This document shows, in pieces, positions 26,401 through 39,822 of a stretch of DNA of 64,000 nucleotides. The position numbers and the translations under genes were made by a program. Each line of letters begins with the position of its first letter. Position 1 is the stretch's first letter. Origin of the DNA: Antennarius striatus (taxonomy: Eukaryota; Chordata; Actinopteri; Lophiiformes; Antennariidae); NCBI RefSeq assembly GCF_040054535.1, contig NC_090797.1, forward strand, positions 5,386,501-5,450,500, written 5' to 3'. The notes beneath the pieces were generated by a model that was not told the origin of the DNA, ran no database searches, and saw only the letters and a list, made by a program, of their open reading frames with translations.

Positions 26401-29400
26401 CCCTGAAAAAGAATGGAATAAACAGCTGGTATTAGATAAGAGAAAAACCTCACCTATCAGGATGTACACAGGTTGTATCAGTATAATCCTACTTGTATAC
26501 ATCATTGTTGTAAGTGTTGTAGCTTCCCAGCGCGATAAGCGAGCCCAGTCCGAGTCCGTAGGAAAAGAAGATTTGGGTTGCTGCATCCAGCCACACCTAA
26601 CAGAAGTGCACACGCTCAAATTCATGCTTTTTGTGTGTATGTGTGATGGGATGTATGATGTCTGCCTACCTCAGAGCGGATGAGTTTATTGAAGTCTGGA
26701 GTAATATAGAAGAGGATCCCGTCTATGGCTCCAGGCAGAGTGACCCCACGGAAAAACAGGATGAACAGCATGAAGTAGGGATAGGTGGCTGAAAAATACA
26801 CCACCTAAAAGAAAAGCAAGAGAGAGAGAGCAGCTTCTTTCAAGCATTTAAGTTAGTCAAACATATTTGAATTACAGAGAATTAAATATTGGTGGGAAAA
26901 TCTGTAAAGACAGAGATGGAATTTGTTATGTTAATCACAGCCGCCACCAACTCAAAGCCATTTCCCCGAGATGAATAGTCATGTCAAAAAGAGATGCATG
27001 GATCCTCTTGCTGCACTACATAGAGTGAAAAATTTCACAGCTGCAAGAATTATTACATTCACCAGAAGATCTTTAGCGGAGGATCTGGCCGGCAGTACTC
27101 CAGCATAATGATCATGCTTAATTGCTAATGTCCATCAAGGCCAGAGCCTTGAGGGAATTCATTTTTCTCACGCACATTAAAATCTAATTATCCCCCAGCA
27201 GAGAATTTGTAAATGTGTTTCTGCTCATATGCATCTCAGTTGGCTGTAATTTAAAAACCCAAGGCAGTAAGTAAGAACAGTGTTTTTATTCTGGTTTTTC
27301 ATTTCTTCTCTAACTTTCTCTTTTTTTTTATCAACCAAATCTATTTTGGATTAATGAATCTGAAACCATTTCTGACTCTCCACCTGTGAGAAAGGTTAAG
27401 AAAAATATATGGGATTTAGAAACCAGAAGGACGGCTGAAAAAAGAGTCAAGTGATTATTAAGTAAATGTTAATATTGCCGCCAAATAAAAATTGGAATTG
27501 GAATTACAGTGTAATGATAAAAATCTGTTAACCAGGAAAACAGTTTGATTAAAGTGAAACAATAGATCAGGGACAGAGTTTAGCAGTTATTTCAATGTGA
27601 TTTGCAGGTAAATAGAAGCAAACAATGGATGGGAGTGAGTTTAACCAAGAAATAGGAGACCTGGACATTGTACATCACTGGCTCCAATGAAGAAAGAAAA
27701 AACATCGACCAGACCAAATCTTCAACATTCATATTCACACAATCACATTTCTTAATTTATAAGAATCAACCTGCAGTAATCCCAGCATTGAATTCAATTT
27801 AATTTATGTCTTACGCATTTTGGAAATCAATGTATGAAATCTTCTTTTTGCTATATCTTGGACAGATCGATAGCCCGAGTAGTGATATCCAACTGAGAGG
27901 TGAAATATGAGCCATGACTCATTTCAGTGAAGTTTCTTTGATTAATAAACGCATAGACAAATTACGGAGAAGGGGCTCAATCAAACAACCAATCGAACGT
28001 ATCCTCCAGCCCGAGATTGCTTTTCCTGGCACAAGGAGAGCCCTAAAACAAAACAATTACAGAAACTCGATTCTTGTGTCCATTTTCAGGAGGGTACGGT
28101 GGATTAATGGTCCAGAGGACTGATGAATAAACACCTCATCTATGCTACATGACAGCTAATGGTAGCAATTAGAGTATATTAACGTTTAGCAAGTATTTCC
28201 CATGTTAGCCATCTTAGTTTAGTTAGTGAGGATTCTAACATTTGTCAAATATAACACAACATAACGTACGATTAAGCCACTGAATATACAGTTTGTATTT
28301 TGATGAATTTGGTGATGAATTTGGTGATAAGTCAAATAATTTAACACATTTACATTTAGAAGTGACAGTACAATTCCAGATGCAATGGAAATATTTTAAT
28401 GCCTTCTAAGGTGGGTGTTAATAAATTTTCTAAGAATGCTGATGTTGCTGGACAAAAGGTCAGGGGGATCACATTAAAGTTCATCCTCTAGACATCATGG
28501 ATATCTGCCAAAGCAATTGAAATATTCCTGGTGTGCTTTTTTTTAATCAATATAAATCTGCTCCATCGATCAATAGTGGGCTCCACATTATGAGTTCTGT
28601 TTTACTGGGTAGCTCTATATTTTGTCAAGTTTGCATGATTAAAACCAGATACATCCTTTTGATTCTTTTGAAGGAAAGGCTATTTTATTTGATTAATTAT
28701 AATAAAGACCAATTACTGACTGGTTTAGATTGACTTTTAATAAGGAAGAGAAACAACTATCAATTCGTAGCCTCATCTTGACAGAATTGGTCCATATGGT
28801 TTTAATATGAAGACAATTGAGTCAATCACAAATGTCCAACAGTAGCCTGTCTTCTCACCATTATCTATCAATGTTCTTTTATACTCAATGAGAACTTTTT
28901 TTCCATTTTAAATCTTATAAAGTACTCATAAATATGTTTTCCCATAAGAAGAAATTTTTCAATGGCAGATCTCTCTGAACATTGCAAAAGTTGGTGCCCA
29001 GAATTCACAAATGACAGCAAACAAATCCTCCTTTTTTTTCTTTTTTTTTTTTAGAATACTGTACAATAAGTTCATCTTTATTATGTATTTGGAGGTATAT
29101 TGAGAAAAGTGAAGTCTGACCTTCCCTGTCCACTCCACTCCTTTCCAGATCGAGAAATAAACGAGGACCCAGGCCAGTGCCAGAGTGCCCACTAACGGCC
29201 AACGAATCTCTCCTGGCTCCTCCAGACCACTAGACAGCTGGTGCATGTTACGCCTGCAGGAAGACACATGCATTCAGACAGAGATAAATATAAATTGCTT
29301 CTAGGGATAGCTTCAACACTCACATATACACATTGCTGCACAGAGCATCTTGTAAACACAGTCATGCTCTGCTTGGCAGGAACTTATCTCGCTGACTTAC

Positions 29401-31303
29401 TCCCAGAACTCTGTGACAGTGCTGGTCAGGTTGGTGGTGTCTGTCAGACTGTAGTTGGAAAAACATTTGTCTGTGTTCCATGGGTTATCACAGCTTTGCC
29501 AAGGAAGCTCCTGCATTCAAAACATATGCATAAATGACATATGCCTCCAGCAGCACAAAAAATGTGACAAACAATTTCTCAGTGTTCCCATTTACAATTT
29601 GGCACAAAACAGTGTTATGGAATTAATATGATCGAGTTTATTCAAAGAATGTCTTTAGCAGTCTATCACATCGATCCTTCACTATCCACTTATTACTGTG
29701 TTTAACAGCCAAACTGGTAAACCAACACACACAACATAAAATTTGTCAGTGCAACAACATGTTGACTGTAGAATACTTTGTCAATTAATGGATTTTAATG
29801 GATTTTTTTTGTCGATCAAATGTTAAAAGAGTTTTTTAAAACATTGTCTTTTCTTTTAACTATTAGCACAGGAAGAGATTTAGATTATTCGTCCAAAATT
29901 TGTTTGAAAATATAAACCGGATATAACACAAAACAGCTAATCTTTAAAATTTTTTATTTGAACCTGTTGTCTACATTTTATTTATCTGAATCATTGCCAA
30001 TTAATTTCCTGTTAAAAGACTAAACAATAACTGCATGAAAACAATGAATGAATGAACGAATGAATGACCAAACAATTCTGCCTATGCACACATTCTAGTT
30101 CTGCTCCTGAATGATCATCTGACCTACCGCACGGAAGCAGTTAAATAAGTAGTAGAGAGCCCAGGCTATGATGATAATATAATAGATGTTGAGCCAAAAG
30201 GAAAGGACCACGGACGCTAAACCAACACCTGGAGGAGAAAGAAGCATTCATCACTTAATAGGGCAACACTTCTAGCTAACATGCACATCATCACATCATA
30301 ATCTTCATCATTGTCATCATAGATATTGTTGTACTGTTGTTTATCTGACCTTGGTGTAAAGTATGAGTTGACAGATCTTACCTTTCATCATCGGGATGAG
30401 CTTCCAGACACCTAACCCTCCAACTGAGGTGAACTGTCCTAGAGATGTCTCCAGGAAGAAAAGTGGTATCCCAGCAAACACCAGTGTCAAGAAGTAGGGG
30501 ATCAAAAAGGCACCTAAATAGATTTTGAAAAAGTATAATAAATACAAATATAATGTGGTAAAAAAATTATCTATCCAGTTTGTTAAGCCTGACTTCTGTC
30601 TGAAGATACATTTTATTATTAGTATTTTACTATTAGTAGATACAGACAGTGCACATCTTCCTAGCACAAGCAGTCTAGAAGGACTACAATAGAGCTAGAG
30701 CTTTTCTTGAAAGATACACCATCATTGGGGCAGCAGACCCAATGGATTGAGGTTGAGGTTGACTAGAGGTGACATTTTAGAGTCTAGAAGTAGAGTAAAA
30801 AATCACTGAGTCTCAGCAGGGGGGTTATGAAGGGAAACTGTACTGTTCAAACATAAAAATATTGTGGGTTTTTTCTGTGTAATTTAAAGGTAAATCAAAA
30901 AATGTTTGAATTTCTTCAACAAAATTTGTGGTCTCTTAGTAAGATTATCCACAGTGAGAAAGACTGCTAAGAAGCAGAAGCCTAAAGAAGAAGGTTGTAA
31001 GTTCAAGGAGGGACATCATTCAAATATCCACTCGATAGGGTTAGGGTCAGAATGATGCTTACCTCCACCGTTCTTGCCACACAGATACGGGAACCTCCAG
31101 ACATTTCCTAGGCCGATGGCGTATCCCACACATGACAGCAAGAAATCAAACTTTCCCTTCCAACTTCCCCTATCAGGTAGCTCTTCTTTCTTATCGTTTT
31201 CATCGGCAGAAGGTGCTGCAGGATGCAGCTCCTCAAAAGGAACAGCTTGTTTCACCTCTGTTGGGGAGTTCAAGTCCAATGTACTCTGTCCAGTCTTCCC
31301 CAT
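23465..31303 (-). CDS. slc6a1l: GAT-1-like Na+/Cl- dependent GABA transporter, 14 coding exons
   Basis: Plasma-membrane SLC6 symporter, expected to move GABA (or a close analogue) with Na+ and Cl-. Exons, 5' to 3': 31303-31063, 30513-30382, 30228-30128, 29510-29401, 29253-29121, 26804-26670, 26596-26493, 26402-26278, 25623-25511, 25371-25240, 24971-24869, 24592-24492, 23915-23748, 23560-23465. Phases agree and give 597 aa, close to mammalian GAT-1 (599). TM1 carries [22 protein letters not shown]3 keeps WLNIYY, including the substrate-site Tyr at 141 (Tyr140 in GAT-1). The large extracellular loop has a Cys pair (165, 174) and N-glycosylation sequons at 177 and 185. TM6 reads [10 protein letters not shown] and TM8 LGLDSQFCTVEGF, with the Asp/Ser sodium ligands. 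It resembles GAT-1 more than GAT-2/3 throughout ([22 protein letters not shown]). The last exon, ending EAPV, is the least certain: it rests on a CTAG acceptor and correct phase. Confidence 0.93.
26805..29120 (-). other. Large intron of slc6a1l
   Basis: A 2.3 kb intron between the TM5 and TM6 region exons. AT-rich; no exon or recognisable mobile element found. Confidence 0.65.
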
Positions 31304-31355
31304 GGTGGGACCACTACAGAGGAGTGAGGTTGGGAAGTCTCTTGGTCCTCACAAC
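31304..31355 (-). other. slc6a1l: 5' UTR part of slc6a1l exon 2
   Basis: On the minus strand a TTTTTACAG acceptor ends at 31356, so the start codon at 31303-31301 sits in a spliced exon with about 52 nt of leader. The start context is CCACCATGG, a near-ideal Kozak sequence, which supports this ATG. Confidence 0.65.
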
Positions 31356-33395
31356 CTGTAAAAATGAATTCTCGTTTCCTCTCTGGAAGAAGTGGTCACA
31401 CAGGGTTTGGTTCCCGGCTCAACAGATTCAGGATGACGTACGGAAACCCTTAAGACAGAGGAAAATACAACAGGTTTTGAGAAAGTCTCTCAGCAGATAT
31501 CTTGAGGGCAATACTAAAAGCCTTTTTATTTATCTTGCATTGGAGAGGAACACAACTCATATTACAATTTAATGATATTGATGCAATTTTATGGGTTCTT
31601 TTACTGCTCTTTTATTAACTTGGACAACTGCATAACTTCCAATTAAAATCTAACACCTATATAAATCAGTGAATACATGTACAATTAGATGTCCTTCAAA
31701 GGTAAATATGAATTTAGAACAGAGTAGAGTGATATGTGAGGATAGGACACATTTCGTACTCCAAAGGTGGTCACACAATAACAGGAGGGTCATTAACTTG
31801 AACCTAAAAACTATGATTCAGTGAATGCCTTACATCGTACAGCACCTGGGCTTCAGTACTGCTCTATCTTGCTAGTTAGCATGCTAAAACTATACAGTAC
31901 TATGGTACGACATACTTTTGTTTTATTCATCCACCCAGTATAAAATATTCAATTAACACTATCCTAACACTATACAAATCCTTTGTATTGATCAATAAAA
32001 CATGTTGACTGATGATGGATATTTTAAATGTTGTAGCTCATTTAGATACAAAACATAAAAATTTCAGACAATAAAGAATATCATCTGATTAAAGGTGTAA
32101 TAAGTGTCTAATGCTAACTCAAGAATTAAAAACCAGAATACTGAATAAGCATCACTGGTCTGGTTTGTGCAAGTAGGACTCATCATCCTTGAGAGCATTG
32201 CACTGAGCAACTTGATCACTACTGACACACTCCCTACCTCATCTTTCTTTACAGTCCAACACAGTCAAGTTCTTGGTGAATCAATGCAATGCCAAAAAGT
32301 GGGAAAAGACAAGAAAAAAATCTCAAGATTTGAAATATGCTTGTACTAATTGTAGTTTTGAGCATTATAATATGAGCAAATTCACGTACTTCTGCTTTAG
32401 ATATGATGCTAATTTAAATGCTCAGTCAAGTAATGATTTTTTTTTTCATAATTTAATGTTAAGCCATTCCCTGGTCGAGGAAAAACCCCTCGTTTCATTT
32501 GTGACTTACATCACATGGTCAGGAAGTGGCTCATGATCAGTAAATATTGATTGACCCACAAACTGTCCAAAATCCTTGTGGAGGAGGAAAACAATTTCCT
32601 GTTTTCTTTAATAAAAAAATTCTCTTTTTTCATGTATTGAACTTTTTGATTGTCTGATTCTCCTGATTACTATAAGCCTGGACTGTAACCGTTGTACTCA
32701 TGTCAGTTTTTAAATGTATATCTATGTTCAAAAGCAGTTCTCATGATGAAATAACTTTCCATGATTTCATGTTTGCATAATTTATGCCTCATATTGTTTG
32801 ATGATGTTGATGGAAAAATAATTTAGCAAAATTACATTTGGTCATTGAACATACGTGATCCATAAAAAAAATGTGGAACGTATTAGAACAAGTCAGAAAT
32901 AAAGACTGACTGATGTTTACAATAATTCATATCAAATTATTCTCTCCTGATATTTCTGTTCCACAAAGTGTAAAAAAGCAATCAACTTCAAAAGAGTGTC
33001 TCTCTGTGAAATGATCAAAAGTATATTTTCAGATTGTTGTCCAGGTGAGTGTGGGTTTCTGCTTCAAAAGCATACCAATAAAATGGGAACGAATCAGAGA
33101 TTCCCTTTGAGGATGTCGTCCATTTGGGTTCAAAGTACATCATCCTGTTCCAGATTTTTATATTTCTGTTTATGCTTTTATATTCAGGTAGAAGGAAAAG
33201 TTTTGTCTCTCAACAATTACAGTTTAAAGAATAAAAATATCAACATAAAATCATTAAATTGGATTGATATATTTATTTTTAAAATGGTCACTGAACCATC
33301 TTTGCTGTGGACAGTTTGGTGCCATTTAAACAGTATCTTAAAAATGAATCAGTTTTAGAGGAGAAAGGAGGAGAGTGCATTGAGGTAAATCTTAC
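31356..33395 (-). other. Putative 5' intron of slc6a1l
   Basis: About 2 kb of AT-rich sequence between the candidate noncoding exon and the start-codon exon. No genes or recognisable repeats. Confidence 0.4.
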
Positions 33396-33480
33396 CTGAG
33401 AGATTTCCTTTGTCAGGTCATCAGCTTCAATCCTCAACACCAACAGGACTTGAGTCCTGAAGCATAAACTTAAAGTCCAA
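33396..33480 (-). other. slc6a1l: Candidate noncoding first exon of slc6a1l
   Basis: On the minus strand the sequence reads AATCTCTCAG then GTAAGATT, a strong donor at 33395/33394, about 2 kb upstream of the start-codon exon. The 5' limit is not visible. Inference only. Confidence 0.35.
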
Positions 33481-35006
33481 AGGAGAAATTATCATCTTTG
33501 AGCCAACTGTGAAAAGCTTCAAGCCAGCACTCCAGGCCCAAGGGGAGCGACAATATATCTGCTCACTGAAAAAGTGTTTCTCATTTTGCAGGTCTTGCCT
33601 GTACTGTATTTCAGAGGACCTGTGGCCAGTCCTGCAGCTGATATCGAGTGGCTGATAATAAAGTTCGACCTGTGTGTCTGCTTTGATTGTTGCTCAGCTC
33701 TGATTAGTGAAGGCTGGAGGCCATGGGGGATATGTCAATTGCCCAACTTTGGTGGGGGACTGTAGTGGAAGCAGAAATGTGTGTCCTTTTTGCTTATGTG
33801 TTTGTTGGCATGAACTCTTGCCAGTACAGTTACCATGGTGTTTCCCAACTGTGAAAAGTGTTAGCATGGTATTTCCCAAAAAAACATTCATGGCAAAATT
33901 TCAGGAAAAATATAAGCACCAGTATCAGATGCAGCAATCAGCCTACTCTTTCAAATGAATTGTAGAAAATGGAGAAAAAAATATTTTCATTCAAATTTTA
34001 AATGTAATGTATATTTTCATGCCTTTATGTATAAGTGATATTTTTAATTTATACCAAAGCTACATTATGGCCTTAATAATCATGCATATAGCGTCTGGAT
34101 TCATCTTTTAAGTTTCCTTTAATAACAGTAGAAGTTGCCCATTGGTGTATAAATTTATCTTCTGAATATTTGAATATCTTATATTTAATATCTAATAGCA
34201 TATCTTTTGCACCAAAGACATTTGAACATGTCATTTAGTCCTCAGTTTATCCATATATCCTGGTATTCCTAAATGTGTTAACAATCAGGCAGACTGACCA
34301 ACAAAAAATTTGAAAACACAACTAGCCACAACTATTGGCCAGATAGATTTAAAATTATGATGAGTACATTGATGTATGTATAGCCATTTTATCTCTCTGG
34401 TTACAAATAAATAATGTCTTCATTAATATTAATTGATTTTGCTATAAGGCGTGAACTCCCTATGTTTCTCCTGGCTGATAACCTCCTAACATTAAAATCT
34501 GTTCCAGATATTTTATCACCAGACAATTAGAAAATCTAATGAACGTTCCTACAATGACACTGGTGGCAATGAGCCCTTTGTTGGTGTGCTAGTAGTTGGG
34601 GACGAAGGCTAAAAGACAGGATATTAGAAGCTTAATTACCCCCCTGGCAAGTCTCTCTCACTAATAACAGATTCAATGTAATCTCTGTGGTTTTATATCG
34701 ACCAAAATGAGAACCTGGCTCGCTTAAATCTGCTGCCGCCATCAGTGAGTGTCCACAAACAATTAGGTTCTGGTCATTTTCTGTCTATGAGTCTTGTTAA
34801 TTCTCACTCCCTACCATTCTCACCAAGGTGCTGCCACAGAGAGAACCCATACATACTGCGGGAGCATAAAAGTCCTCTTTTGCCATTGTTGAATAAAAAC
34901 TATAAATCAGTGAAACACCCCTATGTCTCCTGACTCAATGTTTTCTCCCTTTCATCATGTAAAACCATTTTAAGACTACTTTATAATTACTTTATAAGAT
35001 ATTTGT

Positions 35007-35045
35007 TAATCAGAATCAGAATGAGAATCCTTTATTGATTTAATC
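35007..35045. repeat. Short LINE/SINE 3'-end fragment
   Basis: AATCAGAATGAGAATCCTTT followed by ATTGAT resembles the tail shared by many teleost SINEs and LINEs. Confidence 0.4.
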
Positions 35046-38000
35046 TGTTGGATCAGTTTATCCACAGGGCTGGGTATCTGTAGTGTGTAATGACTAACAA
35101 AAAAAGAGTGGAAAAATAATTTCCACAGAAAGGGTTTGTAACCCTTTCCTGCTCATTTTGTAAAGTGTGTTGTGCTGTCTTTAGACATTTAATCCATTGT
35201 CTTTTTTTGTTTTACATCAGCATAAATTGGCATAGATACATCTGAGAATGGCTGAGTCTGCACACCCAGAGATAAATATGAGCAGCACAGTCATTTGTAT
35301 GCATGAGCTCTGCTCTTGTCACCCAGTAATGAAGGCCAGTAGCAACATCCAAACTTTTTCAAAAAGCTGGGTCATGGCTAACATTGCATTTTCAAAATAA
35401 ATAATGTCTGCAGATTTTAAAAATGTATGCAAATTTGCTACCGCTAGATAACAAGTAATACTGGCTAAAAAAAGGCTTGCAACTAAAATCAAATTATAGC
35501 TGAAACTGTGCTTATTCAGTTCGGGGTCAAATTTAAATGTATAGTCAAAATACCATGTTAAACCTTGAAGAAAATACCATTAGTGAAACAATGAATATCT
35601 ATGATACCAATGTGATTCCAGACCCTAGAGGCAGGTTTTCATGGTAAAAAGGGTCAAACCCTTAAAGGACTATTGCCTTTAGAGTAAAAATCTTTCATGA
35701 AAGTATTAGTTTAACCAACACAGCCATAATTTTGACCAACAATATCATAAAAGTGATAAAATTGCATTTTTCAAAAAGCAAAAACTGAACACTGCTTCAA
35801 AAAATGCTGCTTTTATTATGAGCTGCCTTTACTTTTCAGCGCATGTCGCAGTCTGTGAATCAATGCGGGTGCTACCATACAGCTAGGAACACCCACAGGC
35901 CATTGGAATGCATATAGGAGGACATTATTACTAACATTATCATCCAGTACTGCAGTAGGATGATGCATGCCGCATAAATTTCCACAGGTTAGGGACCAAC
36001 GCGGGCCAAGACACACATCAGAAAAAAGAACAACTGTGTTAACGATGAGGAAAATGTGAAGAAACACAAGATAATGAGGGGCACAGAGATGGAGGAATCA
36101 GTGACAAAGACGAGCAAAAAAAGGTTTAGAAACGAGTCGGAAGGCGGAGTAAAAAGATATCATGATAACAATGACAAAAGTTAGTGTTGCAGCCACGGAT
36201 AAGAGAAATGAGATCAAAAGATATATAAAGGCTGCTGGACACAGAGAACACTCTTCCCGTCACTCTCTAGATAGAAAAGAAACACTGAAAGAGAAAAAAG
36301 AGAAAAAGCAGAGGCTAAGGGCACTGGAATGTCTTCCATTCCTCTCACACATAAATCCAGTAGAGTTTCATTAACATCTCTGCATAGGGTGTGATTTGTC
36401 CTCAGAGAGCTATCAAACACCTCATGCTCCATTACTTTCTGCCGTCCATCCATTACCACTGAGTCATGTCTTATGATTGCAACCGTCTCAAACCCTCGTG
36501 ACCTTCTCATACGCACAGTCATTGTCTTTCATATGGCCCATGACAAAATACAAAAAGACACTGTCATCATAAAAGCCCTAAATGAGCAATCAAGGAGATA
36601 AACAACCTGCTAGATGCTGCTAGATGCATTCAGCTTTGTGTTCATCTTTCTTTCATCACTTGTTTGAAAGAGAAGGTCAGACATCGGTTTCCTTTTCTCA
36701 CCTCTTGTCCCCCAGGAGGAAGTTGTTACAGATCACAGAAAAAATTGCTTTGATTTATAAAAATGTGCTTTATATGGTATTTTCTTCTGCAGGTATCCTG
36801 GAAAAAGTCCTGAAATGTATGTTTAATTTGAAGACGGAAACATGTGAAGATATTTAAATGTACTGAATACAGTTTTCAAATAAGCCAAATTAAGACAGCA
36901 CTGGTGTTGACTTCACTCATCCTTTTTTTTTACAAGTCACTGTCTTTATAGTAATATCTGACTAATGCGGTTTTACTAAATTCCTGTACACGACTCTTTT
37001 TCATCTGATGTGTCCAACATTTAATCTCCATTAATCAGGCTGCCAAACAGATAAATAGTCTGGTTAAGATATCAATAATTAGCTGTGAAGACAGTTACCA
37101 TTCAGCTCCTTGCTAGTATTGATCTAATGATAATATCGCACTGCCCATAGAAAATCAATCATGGAGAATACAGGGGAGGAAGGTCAGGTGATTGAACTGT
37201 AATTATAAATCACTTTTCATTAGCAAACAGGGGCTCCATTTCAGCCCACTTGAGGGAATATATAATATATATACAGTATATAATAATAATGGGGAAACCC
37301 CCTTCCTTTGTACTACCCTCTAATTGTGTTCACAGTGGAAGATTATATAACACTATCGCTAAATTCCCTAATATTTAATTATTCATCAACAAAGTTACTT
37401 TCATCTGAAAGTGTCCCACTGGCCTTATTTTTATTCACCTCATTATATAATGTAGGATGTTGTAATCAGCATTGTGTACATGTGCCTATTTTCATATGTT
37501 GATGCCATTGGCTGGGGTTTTCCATTACAGTAAATGACCAGTTATGTAAACACTGATGGGTCGCTTCTTTAATTAGAATAGTGGAAGTAGAACACCACAT
37601 GTGTCACATGTAGCTTTAACCTCTACCTGCCCTCTGGCTGTCTGTAGCACCCAGATCAACTAGAAATCAATCAATGTAGGAAGTCAAGGAATGGCTTACA
37701 TATGCCTGCTGCTGTTTTCTATCGCTTCAGGAACATTGAACTGTCAAATTGACCTCTGATAGCTTCAAGATGTTTAGCTTTTATCAGCGTTTATTTTAAG
37801 ATCCACATGACCTAATGGCAAACTTTATGGGCCTTCAAGGCAATATCTTTCAGGACTGTGGGTCATTTTTGTGTCATTGGGGATGGAACGGAAGCAGTCA
37901 GGAGAGGTGGAAGGCAACTGGGCGGAATAGCCCGTTAATTGAATGCCGGTTTGGATTACACAGATGACTGAACTTGGCATTATGATGGAGCATGCTCATG

Positions 38001-39050
38001 TCCGACAGTCACACATATCCGGTAACATCAGACATACACAACAGTCTATTAACATTTGTGAGGAGGCAGAGGGCACATTGATCTCTGTAATGTATATAGA
38101 TATGTCAAACTGATCATTCTGACCACATATTGAATGTTTGTACAATCTGGTCAGAAATCAATAAACAGAAGAGATACTGTGCTCCCAGATAATTTGCATA
38201 CTGGTCGTTTTATTGACACTTACAAAGGATATCACAATTTTATTGGAACAAATATATTGCATCCAAATGAAAAAAATCCTGTTTGGTTTAAGTAAATTGC
38301 AGATATATATAATTACTAACCATCAATAACATATATGCATTTAATGTCCTTGATAGCACCGTCCCAGTCAAACCACAAACTGAAACAACAAATATTTCAG
38401 TGGTTTAAAATCAGCATAGTAGGGTGTAATCAGCTTTATACTGTATATATTATACGTGAACAATATGTGAATAAAATGTTCATTTTCAACATCACTACTC
38501 TGTCTGCAAGTCTTTGGATGTGCTATTTCAAGTGAAACAAAAAGTTGTGTAAATCATAGCTTTTGTAATAAAACTCGAGTCATCATCAGTTGGCCAAAGT
38601 GTGATTTTGTAAGCAATACAAATTTTACTGAGTGGGGAGTTAGACAGTATTGAGTTAGCCATCTCTGCATCAGCTGGCTGTCGTGCTAACACCTGATTTG
38701 TAGGCACAAACATAAACAAGGGTTTTAAGATATTGTGATTTTTATAAACCAAAACAAAGTCAGATATTAATCATAATCACAATACTAGGCAAACTTTCAG
38801 ACATATTATACATTATTTTGAATTGGAAAATGTTTTTCTCTCTAGAATTACAGCATTTTCAAGCAGATATCTGCCAGTCCAGCACAAATGGAGTTAAAAC
38901 TTTAATCAAGCTCAGATCTATATAAAAAAAAAAAATTAAGAGTAGAGAGAAACAGCCTCAACACAGTGCTTTAATTGTTAATAGAAGAGTAGACTACTTT
39001 AAGTTAACTATCTATTGCTTCTTGTATATGATTGCCTTTCATAACTTCAG

Positions 39051-39184
39051 TCTTCTTATTCTTTCGGCTTTTCCCTTCAGGAGTCGCCACAGCGAATCAG
39101 TTGCCTCCATCTAACTCCGTCTTCTGCACCCTCTTCTCTTACACCAACTACCTTCATGTCCTCTTTCCCTATATCCATAAACCG
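39051..39184 (-). mobile_element. 5'-truncated RTE-like LINE 3' end (copy 1)
   Basis: TTTCGGCTTTTCCCTTCAGG followed by a segment nearly identical to 57640-57775 and 59357-59490. The element's 3' end lies at the low coordinate, so the element is on the minus strand. Only about 130 bp remain. Confidence 0.75.
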
Positions 39185-39822
39185 CTTGGATTTTAATTAC
39201 GGTACAGTAAAATCCAAGAAATCCAAAACAAAACAACCTCATAAAAAAACATGTTTAAAGTCTTTGTTTTAGCTTATCAGCAGAATATTTTTGGTGCTGA
39301 TTATTCGCTCAAACTTCTGAATCAGGTTTCAAATGAAAAGTGTACTTTTTCTATTCATGTCTTGTTTTCATAAAATATTTTTCTGTCACTGTTCTGGTGC
39401 TATATGATTGACTTGTACCTGTAAAAGTATTGTACCTGACTTACATTTTTATACATTATAAGACAACAGTGATAAAAACTAATGTAAAAAAATAGCTTTA
39501 TGAGTAGGTAGTTATAAAATTTTGCATATGAGTAAAAAATGTTGGTCACATTTTGTAATAATAATCTAACACATGATAATGGTGTATTAATACTTTGATA
39601 CATAAGAAGTAATAATTTGGCATTACCCTGAAATTACACAGTAATAACACGGTAATGGTCGTTTAAGACCAGAGTTGACATTTCAGGATAATAGATGGAA
39701 AACAAAGGTCAATACTAAGGAAACACATTTAAAGACAAGAATAAGGAGAGACTATTTTTTGACTTTTTGAGCCATTCTGCACACCGTAGTGTCCTGCAGC
39801 TCTTTCATTTCATCAGTACCTG

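Larger units (their letters stand above)
33481..39822. other. Intergenic region between the two SLC6 genes
   Basis: About 6.3 kb with no supported coding exon on either strand. It contains a short LINE/SINE-type tail at about 35007-35045 (AATCAGAATGAGAATCCTTT) and a truncated RTE-like LINE end at 39051-39184. The rest is AT-rich and unassigned. Confidence 0.6.

Noticed and set aside
30382..30513. In slc6a1l the GQYTS motif of TM2 reads GQFTS; at first this looked like loss of the key substrate tyrosine of GAT-1 (Tyr140).
   Set aside because: Counting residues shows that GQY is position 107 of GAT-1, while Tyr140 is in the TM3 NIYY motif, which is intact here. GQF also occurs in other SLC6 members such as glycine transporters.
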